64,000 nucleotides of DNA from Paracoccus bogoriensis (GTDB taxonomy: Bacteria > Pseudomonadota > Alphaproteobacteria > Rhodobacterales > Rhodobacteraceae): assembly GCF_019431455.1 (NCBI RefSeq), contig NZ_JAHYSR010000004.1, positions 1 to 64,000 of the forward strand, written 5' to 3'. Each line of letters starts with the position of its first letter. Position 1 is the stretch's first letter. Position numbers and translations under genes: made by a program. Below are positions 9,257 to 17,798 of the stretch, in pieces. The notes beneath the pieces were generated by a model that ran no database searches, was not told the DNA's origin, and saw only the letters and a program-made list of their open reading frames with translations.

Positions 9257-9662
9257 GAATTTCGTCGGCCGGATCGAAGCGCAGCCGGTTCCCCTTGTCC
9301 GTCGCGAACGTGGCCGTGTCGCGGCCTTGTCTGGTCTGCTGGCCGAGGATGTCGTTCAGCGTCTTTATCTGTCGCGGGGCGCCACGCTGCTTGCCAGCCG
9401 CTGGCGCAGCCCCTCCGGCGAGATCGACCTGATCTTCCGCGAGGGCGATGATATCGTCTTTGTCGAGGTCAAAAGTGCCGCCACTCATGCGATCGCCGCC
9501 GAGCGTCTGGGGCGGGCGCAGATGCGCCGCATCTGTCAGGCGGCATTGGAATATTGTGATCGAACGGGCCATGGCGGCCTCTGTTCGATGCGTTTCGATC
9601 TGGCCCTGGTCGATCGCACCGGCCGGGTCGATCTGCTTTTCAACGCGTTTGGGGAAAACTGA
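9246..9662 (+). CDS. yraN: YraN/UPF0102 family endonuclease-like protein
   Basis: The 138-residue protein belongs to the UPF0102 family, which has a PD-(D/E)xK nuclease-like core. The visible signature is GEIDLIFREGDDIVFVEVKS, with the Glu-Asp and ExK residues of the active-site pattern. The biochemical role of the family is unresolved; a link to DNA recombination or Holliday junction metabolism has been suggested from the fold. ATG 9246 has GGAGG close upstream and lies inside the end of rsmI. The rsmI-yraN-gshB order is common in Rhodobacteraceae. Confidence 0.92.
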   Translation: MGLENFVGRIEAQPVPLVRRERGRVAALSGLLAEDVVQRLYLSRGATLLASRWRSPSGEIDLIFREGDDIVFVEVKSAATHAIAAERLGRAQMRRICQAALEYCDRTGHGGLCSMRFDLALVDRTGRVDLLFNAFGEN

Positions 9663-9728
9663 CCCAGCGGGCTTGTCTTGCCTCATCCGACGGGCGACAA
9701 GAACCTCCGTGAATGAAAGGGGGTCGAG

Positions 9729-10688
9729 ATGAGCCTGTTTGTCGCCTTGCAGATGGACCCGGTCGAGAATGTATCGATCACTGCGGATAGCACTTTCCGC
9801 ATCGGGATCGAGGCGCAGGAGCGCGGGCATAGGCTGTTTCATTATACCGTCGATCAGCTTCGCTACGACGAGGGGCGCATCATCGCGCGTGGACGGTCTG
9901 TCATCCTGCGCCGGCAGCAGGGCAACCACGTGGAATTCGGCGCGTGGCAAGAGCTTGATCTGGCCGAGGTTGATGTTGTCTGGCTGCGGCAGGATCCGCC
10001 CTTCGACATGGCCTATGTGACATCGACGCATCTTCTGGACCGGATCGCGACAAGGACGCTGGTGGTGAACGATCCGTTCTGGGTCAGGAACTCGCCCGAG
10101 AAGCTGATGGTGCTGGATTTCCCCGACCTGACGCCGCCGACGCTCATCGCGCGCGATCTGGAGGCTGTTCGCGCCTTTCGCCGGCGGCATGGCGACATCG
10201 TCGTGAAACCGCTTTATGGCAATGGCGGCGCGGGGGTATTCCATCTGCGGCCGGACGATCCGAACCTCTCGTCGCTGGTCGAGATGTTTTCGGGCATCAA
10301 CCGCGAACCTGTCATCGTGCAGAAATTCCTGCCCGCCGTCACGCGCGGCGACAAGCGCATCATCCTGGTCGATGGCGATGTCGTGGGTGCAATAAACCGC
10401 GTACCTCAGGCCGGCGAGGCGCGATCCAACATGCATGTCGGCGGTCGCGCCGAAAAGGTCGGACTGACCGCGCGTGAGCGCGAGATCTGCGCCCGTCTCG
10501 GACCGGTCCTGCGCGAGAAGGGCCTGATCTTTACCGGGATCGACGTGATCGACGGCTGGCTGACCGAGATCAACGTGACCTCTCCCACCGGCATCCAGGA
10601 GCTTGAGCGTTTCGACGGCGTCAACGCGGCCGAGGCGATCTGGCAGGCGATCGAGCGGCGCCTGGAGGCGAGGCCCGCGCCAATGTGA
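9729..10688 (+). CDS. gshB: glutathione synthetase
   Basis: GshB joins gamma-glutamylcysteine and glycine with ATP to make glutathione in the cytoplasm. The 319-residue prokaryotic ATP-grasp enzyme shows the family signatures ALQMDPVENVSITADSTF, WLRQDPPFDMAY, VVNDPFWVRNSPEKL, PLYGNGGAGVF and TEINVTSPTGIQE. It starts at ATG 9729 after AAAGGGGG. The gene follows yraN by 66 bp and converges on the ceramidase gene, with only 8 bp between stop codons. Confidence 0.97.
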   Translation: MSLFVALQMDPVENVSITADSTFRIGIEAQERGHRLFHYTVDQLRYDEGRIIARGRSVILRRQQGNHVEFGAWQELDLAEVDVVWLRQDPPFDMAYVTSTHLLDRIATRTLVVNDPFWVRNSPEKLMVLDFPDLTPPTLIARDLEAVRAFRRRHGDIVVKPLYGNGGAGVFHLRPDDPNLSSLVEMFSGINREPVIVQKFLPAVTRGDKRIILVDGDVVGAINRVPQAGEARSNMHVGGRAEKVGLTAREREICARLGPVLREKGLIFTGIDVIDGWLTEINVTSPTGIQELERFDGVNAAEAIWQAIERRLEARPAPM

Positions 10689-10696
10689 GGCCGCGC

Positions 10697-11347
10697 TCAG
10701 CGCCCCGTTATGACGAAGCGCCGCCAGACCTCGATCATCCAGGCCAGCATCACCGCGTTCAGGATGTGCCACATGAAATGCGTGCCGAAGGGAATGACGG
10801 CGCAGCTTGGCTCGTCCAGCGTCCGGAAGGTCAGCGAGGCGATCAGAATGCCTGCGCCGATCGCCAGCCCTCGCGCCGTATCGGGCAACCTGTCGCGCAG
10901 CAGTGCCGCATAGATGAGGATCAGCAGCGGCACCGGCGCATAGGCCGCCGATGATCCCAGCCCTGGCACCATCTGGAACAGGGGCACCGTGATGGCAGCA
11001 TAGGGGATGAAGCCCGCCGCCACCAGCCCCGCCTGCCAGTTCCGCAGCCCGAAATAATCGCGCGTGGCGGCAAAGACGTAGATCAGGATGAAGGCCACGA
11101 TGGGCACCACATCCATCAGCCCGGTCAACCTGTTGGCATGGGTGTGAAACAGCCAGGATCCGATGCCGATGATGAAGAGATTGACCGTCAGCACGCGTCC
11201 CGTGGTCATGCCCGGTCCGGAAAGGCGCCGCCAGACGAGGATCGCCGCGATCATGAAGGCAAGGTTCGTCAGCGCGTTGATCGGCTCGGACCAGTATTCC
11301 GGTCCGGTGCGTTCGCAATAGGCATCGACGGGGGCGAGCCAGTCCAT
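10697..11347 (-). CDS. CREST-superfamily ceramidase-like membrane hydrolase
   Basis: The 216-residue seven-helix membrane protein belongs to the ceramidase (CREST) superfamily. Residues matching the alkaline ceramidase active site are all present. Ser64 and His68 lie in GSWLFHTHANR, Asp79 is 11 residues after His68, and His190/His194 form the HxxxH of FGTHFMWHILN. The N-terminal YCERTGPEYWSEP.NALTNL resembles the calcium-site region of alkaline ceramidases. An amide hydrolase acting on a membrane lipid is expected. The natural substrate is unknown, since most Rhodobacteraceae are not known for ceramides. It stands alone between gshB and gatC. Confidence 0.88.
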   Translation of the reverse strand: MDWLAPVDAYCERTGPEYWSEPINALTNLAFMIAAILVWRRLSGPGMTTGRVLTVNLFIIGIGSWLFHTHANRLTGLMDVVPIVAFILIYVFAATRDYFGLRNWQAGLVAAGFIPYAAITVPLFQMVPGLGSSAAYAPVPLLILIYAALLRDRLPDTARGLAIGAGILIASLTFRTLDEPSCAVIPFGTHFMWHILNAVMLAWMIEVWRRFVITGR

Positions 11348-11472
11348 CCACGTCTCCTGTTCGGTTGCCCTGACACACTAGCCTTGGCGTGGCAGGGCCG
11401 CAATCTCGGTCATGGCCCCGCTTGCGGCAGGCCCGGCGGAATAGTAGACCCGCGGCAGCGAAAGGAACCGTC

Positions 11473-11760
11473 ATGTCGATCACCGAGGATCAGGCCCGCA
11501 AGGTCGCGCATCTGGCGCGGATTGCGGTCGATGATGCCGCCCTGCCGGCGCTGGCGCGCGAGCTTGGCAGCATCCTGCATTTCATGGAACAGTTGAACGA
11601 AGTCGATGTCGCGGGCGTCGAGCCGATGACCAGTGTCACGCCCATGCGCCTGAAACGGCGTAAGGATCAGGTTACCTCGGGCAGCATGGCCGACCGGATC
11701 CTGTCGAACGCGCCTGATGCGCGCGAGGGCTTCTTTGCCGTGCCGAAGGTGGTGGAATGA
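11473..11760 (+). CDS. gatC: Asp-tRNA(Asn)/Glu-tRNA(Gln) amidotransferase subunit C
   Basis: GatC is the small subunit of the GatCAB transamidosome, which turns misacylated Glu-tRNA-Gln and Asp-tRNA-Asn into Gln- and Asn-tRNA. The 95-residue protein has the family signatures VAHLARIAV near the N-terminus and [19 protein letters not shown] in the middle. It starts at ATG 11473 after AAAGGA. Its stop codon overlaps the gatA start (ATGA), so translation is coupled. The gatB gene is not adjacent and not in this window. Confidence 0.95.
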   Translation: MSITEDQARKVAHLARIAVDDAALPALARELGSILHFMEQLNEVDVAGVEPMTSVTPMRLKRRKDQVTSGSMADRILSNAPDAREGFFAVPKVVE

Positions 11761-13241
11761 CGAAGCCGAACAGCCTGACCATTGCCGAGGCGCGCGAGGC
11801 GCTGCGCAAGGGCGATCTGACCTCGATCGAACTGACCGAGGCCTGCCTGACCGCCATCGAGGGCGCAGGGGCCCTGAACGCCTTTGTCCACTGCACACCC
11901 GACATGGCGCGCGACATGGCCCGCGCCGCCGATCAGCGTATCAGGGCGGGCGAGGCCACAGCGATGACCGGCATCCCGGTGGGGGTCAAGGATGTCTTTT
12001 GCGTCAAGGGCGTGCCCAGCCAGGCGGGGAGCCGCATCCTTCAGGGCTTCACGCCAGAATATGAATCGACCGTCACGCGCAACCTGTGGGATGCGGGTGC
12101 GGTCATGCTGGGCAAGCTGAACCAGGACGAGTTTGCCATGGGCTCGACCAACGAATCCAGCTGCTACGGACCCGCCGTGAACCCGTGGCGCGGCCCCGGC
12201 GGGACGCAGCTGACGCCGGGCGGCAGTTCGGGCGGCTCGGCTGCGGCCGTGGCGGCAGACCTGTGCCTTGGGGCGACCGGCACCGACACGGGCGGATCCA
12301 TCCGCCAGCCCGCGGCCTTTACCGGCACGGTCGGGCTGAAGCCGACCTATGGCCGCGTCAGCCGGTGGGGCGTGATCGCTTATGCCTCCAGCCTGGATCA
12401 GGCCGGCCCGATGACGCGCACCGTGCGCGACGCGGCGATCATGCTGGGGGCGATGGCCTCGGCCGATCCCCAGGACAGCACCTGCGCCGATCTGCCCGTG
12501 CCTGATTTCGAGGCCGCGCTGACCGGCGACATCCGGGGCAAGCGCATCGGTATTCCGCGCGAATATCGGGTGGAGGGCCTGCCCGACGCCATCGACGCTC
12601 TCTGGCGGCGGGGTGCCGAGATGCTGCGCGACGCGGGTGCCGAGATCGTCGATATCAGCCTGCCGCACACGAAATACGCGCTGCCTGCCTATTACGTGAT
12701 CGCCCCGGCCGAGGCTTCGTCGAATCTCGCGCGTTATGATGGCGTGCGTTATGGCTATCGTGCCAGGCTGAGCCAGGGCGATGGCATCACCGAAATGTAT
12801 GAAAAGACTCGCGCCGAGGGTTTCGGCCCCGAGGTGCAGCGCCGCATCATGATCGGCACCTATGTGCTGTCGGCGGGCTTTTATGATGCCTATTACAACC
12901 GTGCCCGCAAGGTGCGCGCCCTGATCAGGCGCGATTTCGACCAGGCCTTCGCGGCAGGGATCGACTCGATCCTGGCGCCCGCCACGCCTTCGGCGGCCTT
13001 TCCGCTTGGCTCGGTGGACAAGGGCGATCCGGTGCAGATGTATCTCAACGACGTGTTCACCGTGACGCTGAACCTTGCGGGCCTGCCGGGCATCGCGGTG
13101 CCGGTGGGGCAGGATGCGCAGGGCCTGCCGCTTGGCCTGCAATTGTTCGGCCGGCCCTTTGAAGAGGGCGACCTGCTGAATCAGGCTCAGGTGCTGGAGC
13201 GCGCTGCGGGTTTTGTGGCCAAGCCGGACCGCTGGTGGTAG
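11757..13241 (+). CDS. gatA: Asp-tRNA(Asn)/Glu-tRNA(Gln) amidotransferase subunit A
   Basis: GatA is the glutaminase subunit that releases ammonia from glutamine and channels it to GatB. The 494-residue amidase-signature protein has the full Ser-cisSer-Lys triad region: Lys78 in GVKDVF, Ser157/158 in [14 protein letters not shown], and Ser181 in [10 protein letters not shown]. The start overlaps gatC by 4 bp. The next gene, a small lipoprotein, begins 29 bp downstream. Confidence 0.97.
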   Translation: MTKPNSLTIAEAREALRKGDLTSIELTEACLTAIEGAGALNAFVHCTPDMARDMARAADQRIRAGEATAMTGIPVGVKDVFCVKGVPSQAGSRILQGFTPEYESTVTRNLWDAGAVMLGKLNQDEFAMGSTNESSCYGPAVNPWRGPGGTQLTPGGSSGGSAAAVAADLCLGATGTDTGGSIRQPAAFTGTVGLKPTYGRVSRWGVIAYASSLDQAGPMTRTVRDAAIMLGAMASADPQDSTCADLPVPDFEAALTGDIRGKRIGIPREYRVEGLPDAIDALWRRGAEMLRDAGAEIVDISLPHTKYALPAYYVIAPAEASSNLARYDGVRYGYRARLSQGDGITEMYEKTRAEGFGPEVQRRIMIGTYVLSAGFYDAYYNRARKVRALIRRDFDQAFAAGIDSILAPATPSAAFPLGSVDKGDPVQMYLNDVFTVTLNLAGLPGIAVPVGQDAQGLPLGLQLFGRPFEEGDLLNQAQVLERAAGFVAKPDRWW

Positions 13242-13270
13242 GCTGGCCCCGACCAGGGACAGGGGAAGCG

Positions 13271-13501
13271 ATGCGCGTTTTCGTGATGGTGACGATCCTG
13301 GCTTTGGCCGGGTGCAATGAACATGCGGGCTGGAACCCGAATTATCCGGCCACGGCCAGCCCCTATGGCCAGTATCGCGCCGCCCGCGAGGCCGCGCTGA
13401 CCACCGGTGCGGACACGCCCGCCGCGATCCCGCTGGCGCGCCCGTTCCATACGTCTCAGCCCCGAACACAGACCGGGCAGAAGCAGGGAACGGCGCCCTG
13501 A
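13271..13501 (+). CDS. small lipoprotein of unknown function
   Basis: The 76-residue protein has a short signal and the lipobox LALAGC (Cys15), so it is probably lipidated and envelope-bound. The mature part is rich in Pro, Ala, Thr and Gln, with no recognised domain. ATG 13271 is preceded by AGGGGAAG. Its stop codon overlaps the CTG start proposed for the amidase gene, which suggests the two are made together at the cell envelope. No homologue family is recognised. Confidence 0.75.
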   Translation: MRVFVMVTILALAGCNEHAGWNPNYPATASPYGQYRAAREAALTTGADTPAAIPLARPFHTSQPRTQTGQKQGTAP

Positions 13502-14154
13502 CAGGCAAGGTCTTTCCCAGCCCGAATCATGGCGACCGAAGGGGCCAGCGCCCCGAACTGGTCGTTCTGCACTACACGGGCATGACGGATGGCGCCTCGG
13601 CTCGCGCTCGCCTCTGCGACCCGGCGGCGCAGGTCAGCGCCCATTGGCTGATCGACGAGCAAGGCGCGGTCGAACAGCTTGTCTGCGAGACGCGGCGGGC
13701 CTGGCACGCGGGCTCGGGTGCCTGGCAGGGGCGCGGTGATGTGAACTCCCGCAGTATCGGAATCGAGATCGTCAATCCTGGCGACCGGCCCTTTGGCTGC
13801 GCGCAGATGCGCGCGCTGGAGACCTTGCTGGCTGCGATCATGGCGCGATGGCAGATCCCGCCTTCGGGGGTGATCGCTCATTCCGACCTGGCGCCAGAGC
13901 GCAAGATCGACCCTGGGCCCCGCTTCGACTGGGAATCGTTGGCCTTTCAGGGGTTTGCCCGTTTCGTGCGCCCCCGACCCGATGATCCGGACCCGCCGCT
14001 TGCGCCCAGCCTGGACAGGCTGGGCTATCCCCCCTCTGCGCCCGCGACCCGGCTTGCTGCCTTTCGGCTTCGGCACAGGCCCTGGGGCAAGGGCCCCGAG
14101 ACCCGCGCCGACCGGCAGGTTGCCGCGCGCCTGGCCGCCTTCGGGCCGGTCTGA
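13498..14154 (+). CDS. N-acetylmuramoyl-L-alanine amidase (AmpD/amidase_2 family), CTG start proposed
   Basis: The enzyme is predicted to cleave the amide bond between N-acetylmuramic acid and L-alanine in peptidoglycan fragments. Read from CTG 13498 it has 218 residues. Zinc ligands appear as His25 in LVVLHYTGM, a His in RAWHAGSG, and the His and Asp of HSDLAPERKID, spaced 10 apart as in AmpD. The first ATG in frame (13582, residue 29) would remove the first zinc ligand and the conserved SPNHG segment, so it cannot be the true start. AGGGA at 13485-13489 stands 8 nt before the CTG, and the CTG overlaps the upstream TGA. No signal peptide is seen. Confidence 0.85.
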   Translation: MTGKVFPSPNHGDRRGQRPELVVLHYTGMTDGASARARLCDPAAQVSAHWLIDEQGAVEQLVCETRRAWHAGSGAWQGRGDVNSRSIGIEIVNPGDRPFGCAQMRALETLLAAIMARWQIPPSGVIAHSDLAPERKIDPGPRFDWESLAFQGFARFVRPRPDDPDPPLAPSLDRLGYPPSAPATRLAAFRLRHRPWGKGPETRADRQVAARLAAFGPV

Positions 14155-14165
14155 CGGCGCTGCTC

Positions 14166-14194
14166 TTGACCCGCCCTGCCGCCTGCGCGATATC
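14166..14194 (+). promoter_or_regulatory. probable rnpB promoter
   Basis: A -35 element TTGACC (14166-14171) and a -10 element GATATC (14189-14194) are separated by 17 nt. They end 6 nt before the predicted 5' end of RNase P RNA at 14201. The spacing fits a housekeeping sigma-70 promoter. Confidence 0.6.
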
Positions 14195-14200
14195 CGGACT

Positions 14201-14579
14201 TGTGCGGAGGGCCGGATGGCCGCGGCAGGCTTGTCCTGTCGAGGAAAGTCCGGACTCCACGAGGCAACGGTGCCGGGTAACGCCCGGCGGGGGCAACCCC
14301 AGGGAAAGCGCCACAGAGAACAGACCGCCCATCCCCGGATGGGTAAGGGTGAAACGGTGGGGTAAGAGCCCACCGGGGGGCTGGCAACAGCGCCCGCATG
14401 GCAAGCCCCACCGGGAGCAATGCCGAATAGGGATCGCGCGCGGGGAAACCCGCGGGGCCGCCTTGCCCCAGCAGATCCGGGTAGGCAGCTAGATCCGTCC
14501 GGCAACGGGCGGGCCAGATGAATGGCCATCCAGCCGCAGAACGCGGTGGACAGGATCCGGCTTACAGGCCCTCCGCACA
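14201..14579 (+). ncRNA. rnpB: RNase P RNA (catalytic RNA component)
   Basis: This ribozyme RNA matures tRNA 5' ends. The universally conserved P4 strand and surroundings are visible as GAGGAAAGTCCGGACTCC near 14241. CAGAGAACAGACCGCC and GGGTAAGGGTGAAACGGTGG follow in the middle. The 3' half has GGTAGGCAGCTAGATCC and then GGATCCGGCTTACAGGCC. The terminal P1 helix is perfect: TGTGCGGAGGG (14201-14211) pairs with CCCTCCGCACA (14569-14579). The size of about 380 nt is normal for the alphaproteobacterial type A RNA. Confidence 0.96.
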
Positions 14580-14733
14580 TCGATGCCGCCCGTTTCGACG
14601 GGCTTTCGCGCCGCCCCCGACGAAAAGCCCGGATTCGCGGTTGACTTCGCCGCCTTGGCGGATAAAAGGCGGCTTCCATACGGAATTCACGGGGTTTGCG
14701 GCGCGCGATTGCCCCGAAGCAGGAGCGATAGAT

Positions 14734-14901
14734 ATGGCGAAGCCGACCACCATCAAGATCCGGCTGAACTCGACCGCCGGCACCGGGCACTTCTACGTCA
14801 CCAAGAAGAACGCCCGCACCATGACCGAAAAGATGACCGTGCGCAAATATGACCCGGTCGTCCGTCAGCACGTCGAATACAAGGAAGGCAAGATCAAGTA
14901 A
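14734..14901 (+). CDS. rpmG: 50S ribosomal protein L33
   Basis: The 55-residue basic protein of the large ribosomal subunit starts [18 protein letters not shown] and ends with the typical [13 protein letters not shown]. It has no zinc-binding cysteine pairs (C- type L33). ATG 14734 follows AGGAG. A weak TTGACT at 14641 may mark its promoter. It lies 155 bp after rnpB and is followed by a GC-rich hairpin. Confidence 0.96.
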   Translation: MAKPTTIKIRLNSTAGTGHFYVTKKNARTMTEKMTVRKYDPVVRQHVEYKEGKIK

Positions 14902-14941
14902 GATCTGCCTGACTGCCGGGCCTTGCGGTCTGGGCGCATCG

Positions 14942-14971
14942 GGGCCGCATCCGCAGGGATCGCGGCCCTTT
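14942..14971 (+). terminator. likely intrinsic terminator after rpmG
   Basis: GGGCCGC (14942-14948) pairs with GCGGCCC (14962-14968) and TTT follows. The T-run is short, so the call is moderate. Confidence 0.5.
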
Positions 14972-15060
14972 CGCATCGTTGGGCGAAAGCTTGCCGGCGG
15001 GGCGCACCCTGATCTCACGCCGGTCTTGCGGCAATGGCGGCCAGACCCTAGCTTTCGCGC

Positions 15061-15519
15061 ATGGAGCTGAGGATCAACGGACTTGCCCGCCGGATCGAGG
15101 CTGACCCCGACATGCCGCTTCTCTGGCTGCTGCGGGATGTGCTGGGCCTGACCGGGACGAAATATGGCTGTGGCGTCGCGGCCTGCGGGGCCTGCATGGT
15201 GCATGTTGACGGGCAGGCCGTGCTGGCCTGCCAGACCCTGATCGGCGATATCGAGGGCGAGATTACCACCATCGAGGGGCTGGGAACGCCCGACGCGCCC
15301 CATCCCGTGCAGGCCGCCTGGATCGAACAGCAGGTTGCGCAATGCGGCTATTGTCAATCGGGGCAGATCATGGCGGCGGCGGCGCTGCTGGCGCAGAACC
15401 CCGATCCTTCGGATGACGAAATCGACGCGGCGATGCAGGGCAATCTCTGCCGCTGCGCCACCTATCCCCGCATCCGCGCTGCGATCCGCAGTGCGGCGCT
15501 TCGGCTGGAAGCCGGTTGA
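15061..15519 (+). CDS. iorA: (2Fe-2S) subunit of an isoquinoline 1-oxidoreductase-type molybdenum hydroxylase
   Basis: The 152-residue electron-transfer subunit has two [2Fe-2S] clusters. The plant-type N-terminal site shows CGVAACGAC plus a later Cys, and the C-terminal four-helix site shows CGYCQSGQ and CRCATY. This is the small-subunit layout of two-subunit (IorAB-type) xanthine oxidase family hydroxylases, which use no FAD subunit. The stop overlaps the iorB start as TGATG. The real substrate, an N-heterocycle or an aldehyde, cannot be read from the sequence. Confidence 0.9.
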   Translation: MELRINGLARRIEADPDMPLLWLLRDVLGLTGTKYGCGVAACGACMVHVDGQAVLACQTLIGDIEGEITTIEGLGTPDAPHPVQAAWIEQQVAQCGYCQSGQIMAAAALLAQNPDPSDDEIDAAMQGNLCRCATYPRIRAAIRSAALRLEAG

Positions 15520-17798
15520 TGGCGCGCGGCTTTTCCCCCGGCCGGCCCCGCCGGGGCGGTCTTGCGCGGGCGGGCCGGATCGCGCGGCGCAGCCTGCTGA
15601 TCGGCTCGGCCGCGGTGGCGGGGGGCGTGGCCTTCGGCGTCTGGCGCTACACCCGACCCTTGCCCGATCCCTTTGCAGATGACGCCGAGGCCATCGCCCT
15701 GACGCCCTATGTCGTGATCGACGCCGAGGGCATCACCCTGATCGCGCCCCGCGCCGACAAGGGGCAGGGCAGCCGCTGGGTGCAGGCCGCCCTGATCGCC
15801 GAGGAACTGGATATCGACCCGGCCTCGGCCCGGATCGAGGCAGGTCCGGTCAGCCGCGCCTATTACAACCGCGCGCTTCTGGCCGAGAATCTGCCCTTTC
15901 TGCCGACCGATCAGGGCTGGCTGGCGCGCAATGCCCGCGCCGCCTCGGACATTCCTGCCCGGCTTCTGGGCCTGCAGATGACCGGCGGCAGCTCGACCGT
16001 GCCCGACGGTTTCCGCAAGCTGCGCGAGGCCGGCGCGGTCGCCCGCGAGACCCTGAAAGAGGCCGCTGCCCTGCGCGAGGGCCTCGACCGCGCCGCGCTT
16101 GGGACCGAGGACGGACATGTCATCCTGCCCGGCGGGCGCCGCATCCCCTACACCGAACTGGCACCGGACGCGGCACGGATAGAACCCGTGACGACCATCG
16201 TCCTGCGCGATCCGGCGCAATGGCGGCACCTGGGCAAGCCGATGCTGCGCGGCGACATCATTGCGAAATCGACCGGCACGCAGGCATTCGGCATCGACCT
16301 GCGCCTGCCCGACATGCTTTACGCGACGGTTCGCGCCGCGCCCGAGGGCGGACGGGCGGGCCTGATCGACGACAGCGCGGCGCGGGCCATGCCGGGCGTC
16401 CATTCCGTCACCGTGATCGAGGGCGGCGTGGCCGTTCTGGCCGAAACCACCTGGCACGCCTTTCGTGCGGCCGAAGCGCTGGTCCTTGACCTGACCGGCC
16501 CGCCCGGCCGCCCTGCCGACAGCGCTGCGATCTGGCAGGCCCTGTCTGACAGCCTTGACGCGCGCGGCCATGACAGCCGCAACCGCAATGACGGCGATGT
16601 CGAGGCCGCGCTTGGTGCAGGCGATGGCGTGATCGAGGCCGAATACCGCGTGCCCTTCCTGGCCCATGCGCCGATGGAGCCGCTGAACGCGACTGTCCTG
16701 GTGACGGACAGGGCCTGCCATATCTGGGCGGGCACGCAGATCCCCGATTTCGTCGTCACCCAGACTGCCCGCCTGACCGGCCTGCCCGAAACCGCGATCC
16801 GACTGGACAATCAGATGATTGGCGGCAGCTTCGGGCGCAGGCTGGAACTGGACTTCATCCTTCAGGCGGTGCGCGTGGCGCAAAGCGTGCCCGGCCGCCC
16901 CGTCAAGATGACCTGGACGCGCGAAGAGGACTTTGCCCAGTCCCGCCCGCGCCCGGCCCAGATCGCCCGCGCGCGCGGCCGCATGGGTGCCGCCGGAATC
17001 GAGGCGCTGGACCTGACCATCGCCTCGCCCTCGGTCATGTCATCGTGGTTCGGGCGCGTCTGGTTGAATCCGCCCGGACCCGATATCAGCATCGTGGCAG
17101 GCGCATGGGACCAGCCCTTTGCCATCCCGCATTTCCGCGTGACGGGCAAGCGCGCGCCGGATCTGGCCCCGGTCAGCAGCTGGCGCTCGGTGGGGGCCTC
17201 CAGCACGGGCTTCTATCTGGGCAGTTTCATGGACGAAATGTTCGAATCCGCCGGGATCGACCCGTTCGACGGCCTTCTGCGCGCCTGCAACGATGATGTG
17301 TCGCGCGCGGTGATCGACGAAGCGCGGCGCCTGTGCGACTGGCGCGGCCGTCAGCCTGGACCGGGACGGGGCAGGGGCGTCGCCTTCTGCCTCAGCTTTG
17401 GCGTCCCCTGCGCCGAGGTGGTCGAGGTCGAGGACACGCCCGATGGCCTGCGCATCACCGAGGCCTGGGCCGTGGCCGATATCGGCACTGTGCTGGACCC
17501 GGTAAACGCTCAGGCGCAATTGTCGGGCGGGATGCTTTTCGGGCTGGGCCATGCGATGAATTGCCAGATCACCTATGCCGATCACCGGCCCGAACAGCAG
17601 AATTTCTACGACCATGACGGGATGCGCCTGCCGCAATGCCCGCGCGTGACCACGCGCCTGCTGGAAAACGGCCCCGTGCGTGGCCTGGGCGAGCCGGGCC
17701 TGCCACCCGCTGCGGCAGCCCTGGCCAATGCGATCCGCGCCGCGACCGGCCAGCGCCTGCGGCAGATGCCCTTCGCCGACCAGATCCGCTTTGCCTGA
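15519..17798 (+). CDS. iorB: molybdopterin-binding subunit of an isoquinoline 1-oxidoreductase-type hydroxylase
   Basis: The 759-residue catalytic subunit belongs to the xanthine oxidase family and carries molybdenum-cytosine-dinucleotide cofactor. A twin-arginine signal is visible at the N-terminus (RRSLLIGSAAVAGG), so the folded enzyme probably goes to the periplasm. FGRRLELDF and the C-terminal GLGEPGLPPAAAA, with the conserved active-site Glu, match IorB-like proteins. It overlaps iorA, and its end overlaps the MobA-like gene. ATG 15519 is preferred over the in-frame TTG at 15516. Confidence 0.9.
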   Translation: MARGFSPGRPRRGGLARAGRIARRSLLIGSAAVAGGVAFGVWRYTRPLPDPFADDAEAIALTPYVVIDAEGITLIAPRADKGQGSRWVQAALIAEELDIDPASARIEAGPVSRAYYNRALLAENLPFLPTDQGWLARNARAASDIPARLLGLQMTGGSSTVPDGFRKLREAGAVARETLKEAAALREGLDRAALGTEDGHVILPGGRRIPYTELAPDAARIEPVTTIVLRDPAQWRHLGKPMLRGDIIAKSTGTQAFGIDLRLPDMLYATVRAAPEGGRAGLIDDSAARAMPGVHSVTVIEGGVAVLAETTWHAFRAAEALVLDLTGPPGRPADSAAIWQALSDSLDARGHDSRNRNDGDVEAALGAGDGVIEAEYRVPFLAHAPMEPLNATVLVTDRACHIWAGTQIPDFVVTQTARLTGLPETAIRLDNQMIGGSFGRRLELDFILQAVRVAQSVPGRPVKMTWTREEDFAQSRPRPAQIARARGRMGAAGIEALDLTIASPSVMSSWFGRVWLNPPGPDISIVAGAWDQPFAIPHFRVTGKRAPDLAPVSSWRSVGASSTGFYLGSFMDEMFESAGIDPFDGLLRACNDDVSRAVIDEARRLCDWRGRQPGPGRGRGVAFCLSFGVPCAEVVEVEDTPDGLRITEAWAVADIGTVLDPVNAQAQLSGGMLFGLGHAMNCQITYADHRPEQQNFYDHDGMRLPQCPRVTTRLLENGPVRGLGEPGLPPAAAALANAIRAATGQRLRQMPFADQIRFA

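Noticed and set aside
13582-14154. Amidase starting at ATG 13582
   Set aside because: It would remove the first zinc histidine and the conserved SPNHG segment.
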